A stretch of DNA of 64,000 nt from Ctenosaura bakeri (GCA_948474755.1 CAOLHI010000155.1:434001-498000), one strand, 5' to 3'; numbered from the stretch's first letter, positions 24,480-35,138 are shown. A program made the numbers and translations. Notes: generated by a model not told the origin, from the sequence alone.

Positions 24480-25160
24480 ATCCAGTAAAGTTTCTTGCTT
24501 TGGTACTCTGCACATGCTCTAGTACCTGTACCTAGGTGCCTTGACAGGATTTTTCAAATCCTCTTACTTTATAGGGTTTTCCCAGGTGATATTGTTGTCC
24601 AGGTGATGCTGTCAACAGGGTTGGATCCTGCATGCCTCTGCTGTTGCTAAAAGGCTTATAATCCAAGGTTTGCAAGATAAACGTTCACTATCCATAACCA
24701 AAAATCTTGTTGCTTTGACTGCACATGAACTTGTATATGATAGGCATTAACATCAAGAAATGGCTTTTTAGATATATGGTCTTCTTATATTAAATCTATG
24801 CCTGGCCCATTCTCCCTATGTACATTCTTTCTTTTCTTCCTCCCTTTTTTGTCCTGTCTTGGTATCAAAATTTAAACTTCTGTTCTTTAAATATAGGTGC
24901 CTTCTCTATTCTTGCACTCACCCCATATCTTTCCACATTTCCTTTTGCATCAGCCCCTTTTATCTTTTTAATTTCCACAAGTTACCATTCCCTTTCACTA
25001 AATCAGGCAGCATCCCCTGGGTCCCTGGGTTGCTTAGTCACACCCAGGCTTCCTTCACATGAAAATGAAGCCATTTGCATGTACATCTATTTGATTGTAT
25101 TCTAACTGAATATGCCCATGAGCAATGAAGAAGCCCCAAGTCTGGGGGTGAGGGTTCATA
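24480..25160. other. Non-coding DNA, pyrimidine-rich in part
   Basis: A pyrimidine-rich portion at about 24810-25010 gives overlapping short open frames without a recognised domain. Confidence 0.35.
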
Positions 25161-25162
25161 TA

Positions 25163-25838
25163 CAATCAGTCCTCCATATTTGGAGGTTTTACTTTTGTGG
25201 ATTTGATTATTCACTGATTATTGGCTGTCACCTCTGCTACCTCTCTGAGCCATTTTTAATAGGAACTGCAAGCCTTGTGAGACTGAGAAACTGTGAATGA
25301 GGCTTGTAAGTCCCTATTAAAAATGGTGTGGGGCACGTAAAGCTAATGATTATAATGGTATAATTTGATAAAAAAGGTACAAATGTACTGACTGGTTAAA
25401 CGATAAATTATGATTGTTATGCCAAAGATTCTATGAATAGTGGATTGGACTCCTTGTGTTGTATTGTATTATATTGTATTTTTTGTTTGATTCAGCTGGG
25501 CAAAACTGGAGAAGAAAACTTGTTATGGGAGTCATGGGGGGAACATTTAGAAGAAATGTTCCCATTTTATCCTTTCTTTTAGAAATTTTAATAAAAATAT
25601 TTTTTTTAAAAAAATGGTATGGGGCAGCGGTGGAGGTGGCAGGAAGCCCCACCAGCCAGCCACTTCAGACTTGTGAAGGAACCCTGATGCCTCAAAGGAA
25701 TCCACGGTGGGTTGAAGAGGGTGATCATACTTTTTAATGTGTTAAATGTGGTTTGGGAGAGCCTAGAGTTATTCACTGCTTTACCATTTTCACGGGGGTC
25801 CTGTGCCCCTAACCCTAGCAAATGTGGAGGGATGACTG
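25163..25838 (-). mobile_element. Tigger/pogo-like MITE, split by an L1-like insertion
   Basis: Terminal inverted repeats CAATCAGTCCTCCATATTTG and its counterpart at the right end (CAAATGTGGAGGGATGACTG) are flanked by TA on both sides (25161-25162, 25839-25840), as expected for Tc1/mariner-pogo elements. The terminal sequence resembles the Tigger CAGTCGTCCCTC end. The MITE body matches the copy at 60957-61309 in the opposite orientation. A 274-bp block at 25336-25609 is absent from that copy and is annotated separately. Non-coding; mobilised in trans if at all. Confidence 0.85.
25336..25609 (+). mobile_element. 5'-truncated L1-like insertion with target duplication
   Basis: The block is bounded by a duplicated target (AAAATGGTGTGGGGCA on the left, AAAATGGTATGGGGCA on the right, one mismatch). 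It ends in an A/T-rich tail with AATAAA-like text (TTTTAATAAAAATATTTT) merging into poly(A). That is the signature of target-primed reverse transcription. The 3' UTR-like text (AATGTTCCCATTTTATCC) suits an L1-group LINE, but no coding part is left, so the family is tentative. The MITE copy at 60957 shows the unoccupied site. Confidence 0.7.
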
Positions 25839-25879
25839 TACAAATATACCCACTTACCCACTCTTGGAGCCAGCCCAGG

Positions 25880-26108
25880 GTGAAAGACAAGCCAATGCCT
25901 TCCCTTACCTATAGAAACTGTTCAAATTGGCAGATGAAAACTTTTCAAAGTTTCCCACCTATTTTAAAATGTCCTGTTTTCTCTCTTCTCTTTTCACTTT
26001 CCATCTTTGTCCTTAGCTTTGTTTTTGGTTACTGCAAACTGAGTTCAAAGTAGTTTGCATTCTGTTAACTCAGCAGAGGGAAAGAGGAGAGAAGTAAGCA
26101 GAATCTTG
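25880..26108 (-). repeat. Unassigned interspersed repeat 'R', copy C
   Basis: In reverse complement it reads GTTAACAGAATGCAAACTAC, TTTGAACTCAGTTTGCAGTA, then GCTAAGGACAAAGATGGAAA. These align with copies at 53.96, 63.24 and 33.06 kb (conserved core GTTAACTGAGTGCAAACT). The 5' side appears to be cut off close to the solo LTR starting at 26113. I cannot name the family. Confidence 0.6.
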
Positions 26109-26112
26109 CCCT

Positions 26113-26988
26113 TGTTACTGTGTGAGAGAGACCCTATCCCAGGGTCTACAGTTTTTAATATCAAATAATTCTATGTGCCATAGAGGTTCCCGAAAGGAGC
26201 ATGTAGGTCAAAAGACTGAAAACCAGGTCAAGCCAGTAAAAAACCCCGTCACGTAGCCCCAGGAGACCTCAAGGTGTGTCAACTCACAATACACAAAGGA
26301 TCCTCAGCCCCAAGATGCTGACTTGAAAGGATTAACAGGCGTGCCCCAAGTTGAGCAAATATTTCATCAAGCGAGGACCCTTAGCACAGTCAAAGATCCA
26401 GAGACTTTAGCAACACACAACAAATCCTATCATGCAAAGGAAATTACCAATATGGAGCTACGTGCTCACTGCAGCTCCCATTGTTCTCCCCGGGAAAGGA
26501 CTAGTTCTCCAAGTACTTTTTCCCCTACAAATAGTCCCAGTTTTTGAGTGTTTCTTCAAACCGCTCCCGGTCATCCCAGTTGACCGTTGCTCCGTTTGTA
26601 GAGCAATCCCCTCAGCTCCCTCCGTGCTGAGCCCCACTTCTTTGCTGCCTTCCCGGATCTGAGACTTCAGGACAAGGTGCAGTATTCCCCAACAACACCC
26701 CTTCGAAACTCCCCAGTCCAATTTCATCTCTTTTATTTGTTAATAGCTCTTGCGTGAGTGTGTGTGTGAGTGTGGTGGTGTGTGAGACTTACATTTAATA
26801 AAATAATTTATTAGGCAATTTGGTGTGGTTTTTGGCTTGGCCTGACCCCGTAAACACTGGGTAAAAAGACCCCATTAGGTTATCCTGCCTCTCGTATTGC
26901 TCTTGCTTGTGCTCTGGCTATTTTCCATTCCCCATCACGTGGAGCATATTGAGGTGTCCCCCAAGGGACCCTAGAAATTGGGGTAACA
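26113..26988 (+). mobile_element. Solo LTR with 4-bp target duplication CCCT
   Basis: Starts TGTTACTGTGTGAGAGAG and ends TTGGGGTAACA, giving inverted termini TGTTAC/GTAACA. CCCT occurs directly before (26109-26112) and directly after (26989-26992), so the whole LTR is intact. AATAAA lies at 26797-26802, followed by a U5-like GGCTTGGCCTGACCCCGTAA. A second copy is at 55.1 kb in the same orientation. No internal retroviral sequence adjoins, which fits LTR-LTR recombination. A 4-bp duplication is usual for gammaretrovirus-like elements, but some Gypsy-type elements also give 4-5 bp. Confidence 0.88.
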
Positions 26989-26992
26989 CCCT

Positions 26993-27329
26993 TCCCAGTA
27001 GGATCAGGCAATAGCAAACTTCTGCATCCTCTCCTAGTTTGTCTGTTCTGCCTCATTAATTGCTTTTGCCATTCCAACCATACTCTGGCTACACAATTCC
27101 AGGTTTTCATCTGTGCCTTGTTGGAAGATCTGCATTTACACTTTTTTACAGGACCATGCAGTGGAAGTGAGGGAAGCTGGGGGTAGGGGAGGGGACTGGT
27201 TTCTTTAGTGTCTTACTTCCTTCATGGAGACTGCACCCCTTGATCATCCTCTCCCATCACCACCTATCCTGGCACAGTTATGCCAATTTTGTACATCAAC
27301 AGGGCTTTAGCCATTATGTAAACCAGTTG
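26993..27329. other. Non-coding DNA, nothing recognised
   Basis: Short stretch without identifiable elements. Confidence 0.4.
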
Positions 27330-27460
27330 TGGGAATCGTTCAGCCGTCTGAAGACTGTTGGACTCTACCACCTAGCAGCTGTAGACAACATAGCTAACAA
27401 TAAGGAAGATTAGCAACATCTGGAGGATCATGTGATTTCTGATCTAAGTAAACGTTCCCA
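27330..27460. mobile_element. Short MITE-like element, about 131 bp
   Basis: Termini TGGGAATCGTT and AACGTTCCCA are imperfect inverted repeats. The interior carries GACTGTTGGACTCTACCACC and CAACATCTGGAGGATCATG, the same motif class as at 17.3 and 42.8 kb. No clear target duplication was found. Confidence 0.5.
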
Positions 27461-28724
27461 TACTGTTACAATTTTCAAAAAATGAAGCAATATTGCCCCT
27501 TATTCTCCCCCCCACTCACAAAAGTAATTCATTGTAGTTACTGGTTGTTACTGTGATGGACTACTTCTAAGCTCTCACAATGGCATCTTGAACTTCTTCG
27601 CCTTACCACAGTAGAACATCCTGAATTAAATGAATCACAAAGGTAAGAGCCATCAGCACTGAACATTCTCTCCCACTCTAGAACTACTTTTAGAAATCCT
27701 TTGATAGAACATCATTGGAGAAATGGAGAAAAAATATATACAGGAGAAATCCTTTATCACTCACATTACAGTCAAAACTTACATTCATTTCCTTTTCAAT
27801 ATCTGCAGTAATAATTTACAGATAACTTCTCCCCACGTACAGTTTCAAAAGGATTCCCCATTCAGCTTTTAATATGCTCCAATTCAGGGGGAAAAACGCT
27901 TTCAAGTGAACTCTGCCTATGGTCTCTCTCAAGGGAAATAAACCTTTTAAGAGGGATAATTCTCTTTAGCTGATGAACATAATAAGAATGGGACATCACA
28001 TCCATGCAGTCCAGTCCCACTATAAAGTATTTAAAAGAAGACAGAACTCAGATATAGCAATTAATCATCATATTATTTATAGCAATTCAGGAGTAGCTCA
28101 CACTACATTAATCAGGGATAACGTCTGCTTAATTAACAATGCTGCCAGAAATGTCCAACAAGCCCATAAAAATAGTGCCAAGTTGAAAAGAATGGCCAGG
28201 GGGTTTATAACTAGGAAACAAGGCATCCTTTCAAGTCATCCAGGTGCTGCTCAAGTGTGTTAAGAATGCTCTGGTCTCTAGTAGAGGGAAAGAGAGTTGA
28301 TGACTTATATTTTCAGCAGGGCTCACTCAATGTATGGGCAAACAAGGTAAGCAGGCAGAATACAAAAATCCAGGAGTGGATCAGATCACTATGACAGAAA
28401 ACACTACAGGTCCACAGTTTTGGTAGAAACATGGAGATCCAGTTTTTGTACACCTAATTTGTTTCTTGAGTGTTGTACTTTATGTTCTAGCAAATAACTG
28501 TAGCCCCTACTGGCCATTGGGGAATAGACACAATATTAAAGGGAAGCAAAACCCAGGCGGGGGTCTTGATACTTAGGAGGAGGTGTACAGACAGGATTCA
28601 GGATTCATAACTTTCCTTAGGACTGGGTTTAGGACACAAGGGTAGAGATTTTGAGAAAGGCAGCAGCAGAGCACATGCACTGAATGTTAAATGACTTTTA
28701 ACATCTGCAGATAGAGTTGAGAAA
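27461..28724. other. Non-coding DNA; possible conserved non-coding segment
   Basis: No repeat family was recognised. The part at about 27970-28260 is rich in homeodomain-type TAAT cores (GCAATTAATCATCATATTAT; CTTAATTAACAATGCTGC) and lacks repeat hallmarks. It also gives a 96-codon frame with no known domain. Conservation cannot be judged from one sequence. Confidence 0.35.
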
Positions 28725-28998
28725 AACTTCTGTTTGAATCCCTGAAAGCCACTGAAGTCAATGTAAAACAGACAATACTAAGGCCATTTCCGCACTAGCC
28801 TGTTATAGTGCTATGATTCCACTTGCAACATCCTATGGGATCCTGAGGTTTGCAGTTTTGGGAGGGGCCACTTGGTCCCTCCCAAAGCTGCAAACCCCAG
28901 GATTCCATAGGATGTTGCAAGTAGAATCATAGCACTATAACAGACTAGTGCGGAAATGGCCTAAGTCAGATGAACTTGGTATAAGGCAGCTTCTGATG
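28725..28998 (+). mobile_element. tRNA-Ala-headed SINE 3' part, interrupted by a MITE
   Basis: Left of the MITE the text TGTTTGAATCCCTGAAAGCC ... GACAATACTAA, and right of it TAAGTCAGATGAACTTGGTA then TAAGGCAGCTTC, together give the 3' half of the tRNA-Ala-headed SINE found in lizards (consensus memory: GACAATACTGAGCTAGATGGACC ... CAGTATAAGGCAGCTTC). The MITE sits inside it at 28782-28961. Confidence 0.7.
28782..28961. mobile_element. Palindromic MITE, 180 bp, TSD TAA
   Basis: Starts GGCCATTTCCGCACTAGCCT and ends TAGTGCGGAAATGGCC. The arms pair almost fully around a centre near 28870. TAA is present at 28779-28781 and 28962-28964. It lies inside a SINE, so removing the element plus one TAA rejoins recognisable SINE sequence, which fixes the ends exactly. 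Confidence 0.93.
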
Positions 28999-28999
28999 A

Positions 29000-30090
29000 C
29001 ACTGAAATGATGGTAAACAAATAGTACTCTGATTTACTCTTGATTACTTCATGTATCTCAGTTATGCTGCTCAGAATGTGTTAAGACAAAAGGAAGGGAC
29101 TTAAGCTCTGTATTTTTAATTTTCAAAGATTAAACCTAATCAAACTAGGCATAAATGTACAATACGCAGAAAGATATTTGGCAAAGAACATGCATATGCA
29201 ATTCGACTTTTGAAGTAGTCACCCATATTTTACTAGCCTTTACAAAACAATTGATTATCCAGCTCATAAACCTTTCAGTTTTAATGAGAAAGTCTACTTG
29301 GTTAAGATGTTCATGGCTCATAGAGCCTACTGATTTACTTCTCCTTCTTGCTCTAGTTCACAATGCATGGGATGCTGTTTTGCAGGGGAGGAGGGGAAAC
29401 AGACAAATAAAAATCCAGTGGATTCTGCCACACAATAGCGTTTTTAGCTCTCTTTCTTAAGTAATTAAAGAGTCAGTAGTAGTATGTTTATTAGGTAAAG
29501 CTTCATGAGGTAGGATTCTGTGACCAAAATGTGAAAGGTAGTAAGGTGCCTCCCACTTCTGTTAAATGAAAAGAAATCTAGCAATTAAAATTAAGTAAAA
29601 CCTTAAAGAGATATGGGAAGTATATCCCTAATTTGCAACTTAGGCATAGACCAATTAGAATATAAAAGCTAGTTTAAAGGACGACAGGATTTAACAAAAT
29701 TGTGTGGCTATTAGAAGTGGGTTATATGCAAAGAGGTATTCTGATTTACATAAGCAAATTTATTTCAATTAGTATATGCAAATGGTAATTATATCAAGTC
29801 AAAACAAATTTTTGAGAGCTTATATAATTATAGAAAGCATTAATGAATCTTTCAAGTTTAAACCATCAGTTTGATGTGTTGCTGAATAAAATATAGGGGG
29901 AGAAAATGAAATCACTTCTATTATTTAAGATAAGTCTTCATTCAGTGTGATACAATTCCAATTAGTTAATCAGACTTAGCTACTACATGATCTGTGGACA
30001 TTCATGAAAATGAAGGATCTTAAATTTCTGCACCAAAATCCTAAAGACAGAAAGCAAACCATTATTTTTCAGGGAAAGGTTCATGTTTAC
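29000..30090. other. AT-rich non-coding DNA
   Basis: No repeat or gene was recognised. The stretch 29740-29800 holds an octamer (ATGCAAAT) and several AATTA/TAATT strings. Open frames are short. Confidence 0.35.
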
Positions 30091-30111
30091 GTGTGTGTGT
30101 GTGTGTGTGTG
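30091..30111. repeat. (GT)n microsatellite
   Basis: About ten GT units. Confidence 0.9.
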
Positions 30112-30650
30112 CATACAGGATATACAATACTTCAATACTTGCCTTGAAATAACTTAGATTACGGGCACCTTGGAGATACCTATTTGCATCTTTTGTTAAG
30201 AACTGAGATAAATAAAGTTCTGCATTTGTTCTAGCTGGTGAAATTGTCTAGAAATGACACAAAGCTATCTGTAAGTACAATAAATTTGAAAATTGTATTT
30301 AAATATCAAAGCAGAAAGTCATTTTTTTCCTAATGTAAAAAAATAAAACCATGTAACATAAATACATCAAAAGAGAAAGTGTTATAAACATAAGTAAAAT
30401 GTGAAACATGCTTATGGGGAAAGTACAATTATGATGATGAATTACAAGTTTATATACAATGACATAATTTGCAACATAAATTGAATATTAATCCTTGTTG
30501 AAGCTTATTGAAAACAATATGAAATATATCATATCTTATTTTGACATGATGAAAATGTATTTACTATTATTTATTCACTATTGAATTGTTATATAACTAT
30601 CTTCTCTTTCTTGAAATTAGTTCAGAATAACACAACATGGCTCTCTCTTT
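30112..30650. other. AT-rich non-coding DNA
   Basis: Nothing recognised; strongly AT-rich. Confidence 0.4.
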
Positions 30651-30654
30651 TCCA

Positions 30655-30800
30655 CTTTGTCCTCAAAGTAACTGTGTGAGAGAGGTCACACTGAGAGACA
30701 GTAACTGGCTCAAGGTCTCCCAGTGAGTTTCGTGGCTCAGTGAGGATAGAATGTGGATCTTCCTAATCCAAGATCATACTTTAACTCCCACATAGAGCAC
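30655..30800 (-). mobile_element. MIR-like SINE fragment
   Basis: Antisense text such as GTAACTGGCTCAAGGTCTCC then CAGTGAGTTTCGTGGCTCAG and GGATAGAATGTGGATCTTCC corresponds to the MIR core and B-box region (sense: GGATTCGAACCC ... TGACCTTGGGCAAGT). Highly diverged, so old. Sauria SINEs share part of this text; the absence of a Bov-B-like tail favours MIR. Confidence 0.5.
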
Positions 30801-31280
30801 AAACATCTAGACTAGAGAGTCTTCGGCATCAATGGAGGCTTTCCATGTGAGTGTGAACCCTAGAAAATCAAAGCTTTGCCAAAAATTTTGGTAAATTCAT
30901 ATCAAAGCCAAACTGAAGTGAAATTCACATGCATCCATTAAGAGAGAGTAGATAAACTTCTATATCTGTGTTTATGAAGGCACCAGAAATAAGGATAATC
31001 CTTGTCATTCCTTCTGATAACCTTCAAGGAATTGAGCAAAATGAACCACCAGTTCTGCTCCATTTCCATAGAACTTGAGAGGCAAGGAGTCCTTCTCTTA
31101 CTTTGCACATGGAATTGCAAACCCTTCAAAGACTCAAAAAGGTAAAGGATATCCTTTTGTGCTAAAACTCAATGGACAGTAATCAGGATGCTATTAAGAA
31201 GATGACAACAATAACCTGTTAACAGCATTTACAAAATACTATTGGTAAGCCTTCCTTTGCTGGGACAACAAAAATGTTTG

Positions 31281-31640
31281 TTTATTTGTTTGTTTGATAT
31301 CCTGCCTTTATCCCAATTGGCACTCATATTCATACTGAAGAGCTATAGACACTTTGATGGGCTATATGTTATACAGTCAGACACATAAACCAAACTCTAT
31401 CTGCAGATTATTCTGAATTCTTTTAATATGTATGTTTGTTTATATTGTAAGAAGTAGGATGACCAAATGATGAGTTCCTTGTAATTACTTCTGAGATCTG
31501 GGCAGTATACAGCCAAATAGTTTCTCAAAACCTTGGATGAGGTTATAAAATTATATTACATTTATTTATCTATTTGAAGCATTTATGTATCAACCTCACA
31601 GGGTCCCAAGCTGATGTACAACAGATAAAAGTATTATTTA
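31281..31640 (-). mobile_element. Two short LINE 3' tail fragments
   Basis: GATATCCTGCCTTTATCCCA at about 31297 and CAACCTCACAGGGTCCCAAG then CTGATGTACAACAGATAAAA at about 31590-31629 both look like antisense 3' ends of L2-like LINEs (consensus: CCTGCCTTTCTCC ... CTCAAGGCGGCTTACAA). Between them is unassigned sequence. Confidence 0.4.
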
Positions 31641-32147
31641 AAACATGAAATGCAAATGGATAAAATAGATAAGAACATTATTTTAAAATAGAATAAACAA
31701 TAGTCAGCATGTGCCTATTTTCAGACCCACCACATTTTCTGCCCAAATTGGCCACGAATGTCATTTGGGAACACAGTCTCACTCTCAAGAAATTTTGCTA
31801 CTTGAAATGAGAGACAAGATATTGTTCCCATTCAATTCTAAATTCAGAAACTGACTTGACTGGAAACTGGCAATGGGACAACATCCTCCATGTCTAAGAA
31901 AAGCAAGATACTTTAGGGGATGCAGGGCAGGCCATGCTGCTCACACCTCTGTTTTCCTGCCTATCTTCTACCACCTAAAACAGGCATGGTTACCCACCGC
32001 TATCCATTCAAGTGAGGGATTAAGGCTGTGTTCCATCTGCTTCTCATTATTTGCTACTGAGACAGCTGCTTTACTCAACCCCATAGCACCTCTGGCCCTA
32101 CAAGTGTAACAGGTTACTTGCAATGTACACCAGTATCACTGCAACAA
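31641..32147. other. Non-coding DNA, nothing recognised
   Basis: No gene or repeat family was assigned. Confidence 0.4.
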
Positions 32148-32150
32148 TGT

Positions 32151-32554
32151 GGTCCTTTCCGCAACTCAACTTTTCTTGGTGCTTGGGTGCGGTTCTCATG
32201 CAAGCAGTCTCCGGAGAGAGGCTCTCATGTCCGGGCTACTTCGGCTCTGCACAAGCTTCCTGCTCACACGAGAGCCCTGTCTCTTCCTTTTGCAGTGCAG
32301 CCTGGTATCTTCCCAGGCTGCACTGGACAGGAAGTGTGACTGGCCCGGCTTCCGAGGTTCTGCACGCAAGGTAAGTGTGCGTGGGGCCCCAGAACGATTT
32401 CAGCTTAAAGTCAAAAATGAAAAAATGTGTGTGAGCGGTCCCTGCCAGGCCCTGGAGCATCGCACAAATGTGGCTACATCATGTGGACCACTCTTCACAA
32501 GTGCAAGACACTTGAGGGGCCCTTTTGCATTGAAAATGCCATGCAAAAAGGGCC
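32151..32554. mobile_element. MITE-like element, 404 bp, TSD TGT
   Basis: Left end GGTCCTTTCCGCA and right end TGCAAAAAGGGCC form an imperfect terminal inverted repeat related to the GGCCATTTCCGCAC termini. TGT lies directly outside both ends (32148-32150, 32555-32557). Just inside the right end is a strong hairpin: GGCCCTTTTGCAT (32518-32530) against ATGCAAAAAGGGCC (32541-32554). The interior is GC-richer than its surroundings and accounts for overlapping open frames of up to 138 codons, none with a recognised domain. Confidence 0.72.
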
Positions 32555-32557
32555 TGT

Positions 32558-33055
32558 GTATATAGCCATTATGGACTCAGAGTAGTACCTAGCTATGATA
32601 CCACAAATACATTTGGAAGTCTACTTGAACATGGTTGGAGACCATCACTGCAAAAACTCTGGTAAGATTTTGACTTTCTTTCTGTGAACAAAACAAGACT
32701 CGTGTTCATAGGAGGAGGCAGATGGCAAAGAAGTCATGATCATAAAATACACTTTTACATCTCCTTTTTTATAGTTCACAACCCCACTTCCTCCCCCACG
32801 CCAAAAAAAAGCATACTTCCGGGAGCTGGGGAATATTTGGAAATGGAATGAAATCAAGTGTCAGGGAGCATAAACGGAAAAGAAAGTTGACAGCAATCAT
32901 CTCCTTTTACAAGAATAAAGGAAAACATTTTTTGAGGATTATTAGGCATATACTTCAATATGCAGTGGATTTGTACTTGGGTGAAGACTGAGGTATAAAG
33001 TCACAGCCTATTTAACAAAGGCTATTCAACCAGACCCAACAAAACCAAGCAGGTC
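32558..33055. other. Non-coding DNA, nothing recognised
   Basis: No assigned element. Confidence 0.4.
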
Positions 33056-33059
33056 ATTC

Positions 33060-33470
33060 AGATGAAAGGCAGATAACAGAATGAACAACAAAATAGAATA
33101 AGCTCCTGAAAGCTCAGCTCTTTAATAATTTCTAGAGGCAATCAGTGGTCCAAATCTAATTGCTAGCATACCCTCAAACAGTCCCAGATAATCCTTCATC
33201 ATCCCACTTTTCCCAGGAGCATTTTAAATGTCTCTGTTTCTCTCATACCATCTCACTTGTCCCCTTTCTCTTCAGCTTACTTCAGTGTCTACATACTGAG
33301 TTTGCACTCAGTTAACTCAATGGAGGGAGAGGAGAGGTTTAAGCTTTTCATCCCAGCAAGTTCACACCAAAGGAAACCTCCTCTAAGTCAAGCTCTTCCA
33401 CATGACTACCTTTTGCCATCTTGGCCACTGTCTGATCTTGCTTGGCCATACATATCCTAGTTTTCATCTA
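33060..33470 (-). repeat. Unassigned interspersed repeat 'R', copy D
   Basis: In reverse complement: TATGGCCAAGCAAGATCAGA, AAGATGGCAAAAGGTAG, GAGTTAACTGAGTGCAAACT, AAGCTGAAGAGAAAGGGGAC and AAAAGTGGGATGATGAAGGA, in the same order as in copy A (53.96 kb). No reading frame is shared among the copies. Confidence 0.65.
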
Positions 33471-34777
33471 TGAAATGTTAGAAGGTACATACTAGTCCCA
33501 AGTAAAGTAAATCCATTCAATCTATGGGATTCACACCATTTTGGGCTTATGATACATTATCTTATTGTACAAGCCTAGTCTATTTTGAATTAGTAACTGA
33601 AATGAGGCCACTGAAATTCTGGTTTTGATTGGTGCTACAAAAACTTCTCCACCTAAAGGAGCAACCAGCATTGCCTGTAGCAGTTCCAATGCTTGCTTTT
33701 GAACAGTAAACAAATAAAGTGGTCTATTTCATACATCACTCTTGTATTTAACTTAAATAACCCCTCTTCAGCTGTACCTTACTTGGAAACAAAGGCAGGA
33801 AAGTGTTCATTCAGCTCACATTCAAAATTCTCTTGAAATTTAAATGTTCTAGTTACTTGGATAATGGTGCTGCCTCCAACCAAGTGTGTTAAAATGGTAA
33901 TGAAAAATATTGTTGCTAATGCTACCTCTGGTTTTGATCCTCTAACTCTGGCTTCCTCTGACAACTTTAACACACATCGAATCTGAACTTCAGCATCAAT
34001 GGTGCCTGAAAAAGGAATGCTAATAATATAATGTGGCGCCACAATATTTTTCCAAAATGAATCTATCACTCAACAATCCAATAAATTACTCAGGTGTAGT
34101 ATTCCGGCATTTTTTAATGTTTTGTTAGTATTCATCAGACAAAAGAAGATAGCATTTGAGTGCATGTGGCATCATTCATTGTCAGGAATGTAAAGCAATA
34201 AAACACTCAGCTAATAAGTCATGAACAGTGTTGGATAAAATGTGTTGTCTCTTCAACAAGTGCAGAAAACTTATGTGCAATTATGTATGCCTAGTGACAG
34301 AGAGCAATTCATCTTTGTTAAGATTCTAGAAGGCTTAACTTTCTATTTCCACAATCATTCAAATACAAGGAAAACTGCAACCCTTGTTCCTATACTACCT
34401 GCCTCAATCTGACTGCTTTGCTAGTAACTTTAACGAAACAGCAGCTGAGTTTAATAGAAACAAAGGGAAAAAGAACCAGACAGTGAAGCACCAAAAGTCT
34501 AGTAATGCCAGCTGACTAAATCCAATTGCTAGACTAAACTTGAACCAATGGGACTTGCTAAGTGTTGACTCACCAGCCATCTGTTGATTCAATGGGTCTA
34601 CTTTAGTTATGACTATCAATTGGGTTCAAGTCAATGATTTAAGTCAATTGTCCATGTGGCTGACTGCCCATAAACAATCCATTTATTACTTTTGCTAAGA
34701 TCCATCCAATATGTAATGATGTTCTCACAGAAGTTTCCTACAGAAGAAAATTAGGCAGGCATGTTCAGTTTCCTGAC
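33471..34777. other. Non-coding DNA; one unexplained reverse frame
   Basis: Nothing recognised. The reverse frame 34069-33779 (96 codons) has a hydrophobic stretch in its middle (ALATIFFITILTHLVGG) but no family match that I know; chance is the simplest explanation. Confidence 0.35.
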
Positions 34778-34780
34778 AAT

Positions 34781-34960
34781 GGCCATTTCCGCACTAGCCT
34801 GTTATAGTGCGATGATTCCACTTTCAACATCCTCTGGAATCCTGGGGTTTGCAGTTTCGGGAGGGGCCAGCCAGCCCCTCCTGAAACTGCAAACCCCAGG
34901 ATTCCAGAGGATGTTGAAAGTGGAATCATCGCGCTATAACAGGCTAGTGCGGAAATGGCC
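34781..34960. mobile_element. Palindromic MITE, 180 bp, near-perfect hairpin, TSD AAT
   Basis: Starts GGCCATTTCCGCACTAGCCT and ends with its exact complement (AGGCTAGTGCGGAAATGGCC). The arms of about 85 bp pair with only a few mismatches around the spacer CAGCCAG at about 34869-34875. AAT flanks both sides (34778-34780, 34961-34963). It is the least diverged of the 180-bp copies, so probably the most recent insertion. It can be read on either strand as the same open frame, which explains paired frames here. Confidence 0.95.
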
Positions 34961-35138
34961 AATGATGTGTCTCAACATTGTCATAAAAGATCACTATCAG
35001 TATTGAGATGCATGCATCTGTGAAGACGAAACTGAGAAGGGGTTGTGGCCTTAATGTCTTCAAAAGTATGGGAATCCAGTACTGTATTCCCATTTCACCC
35101 CTTTTAAGTGTGAACAAAGCTCCATAACCATAGGAATA

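Noticed and set aside
32149..32565. 138-codon open frame on +, with overlapping frames
   Set aside because: Its limits nearly coincide with the MITE at 32151-32554; the openness comes from its GC-rich composition.
34765..35006. Nearly identical open frames on both strands
   Set aside because: An effect of the almost perfect palindrome of the MITE at 34781-34960.
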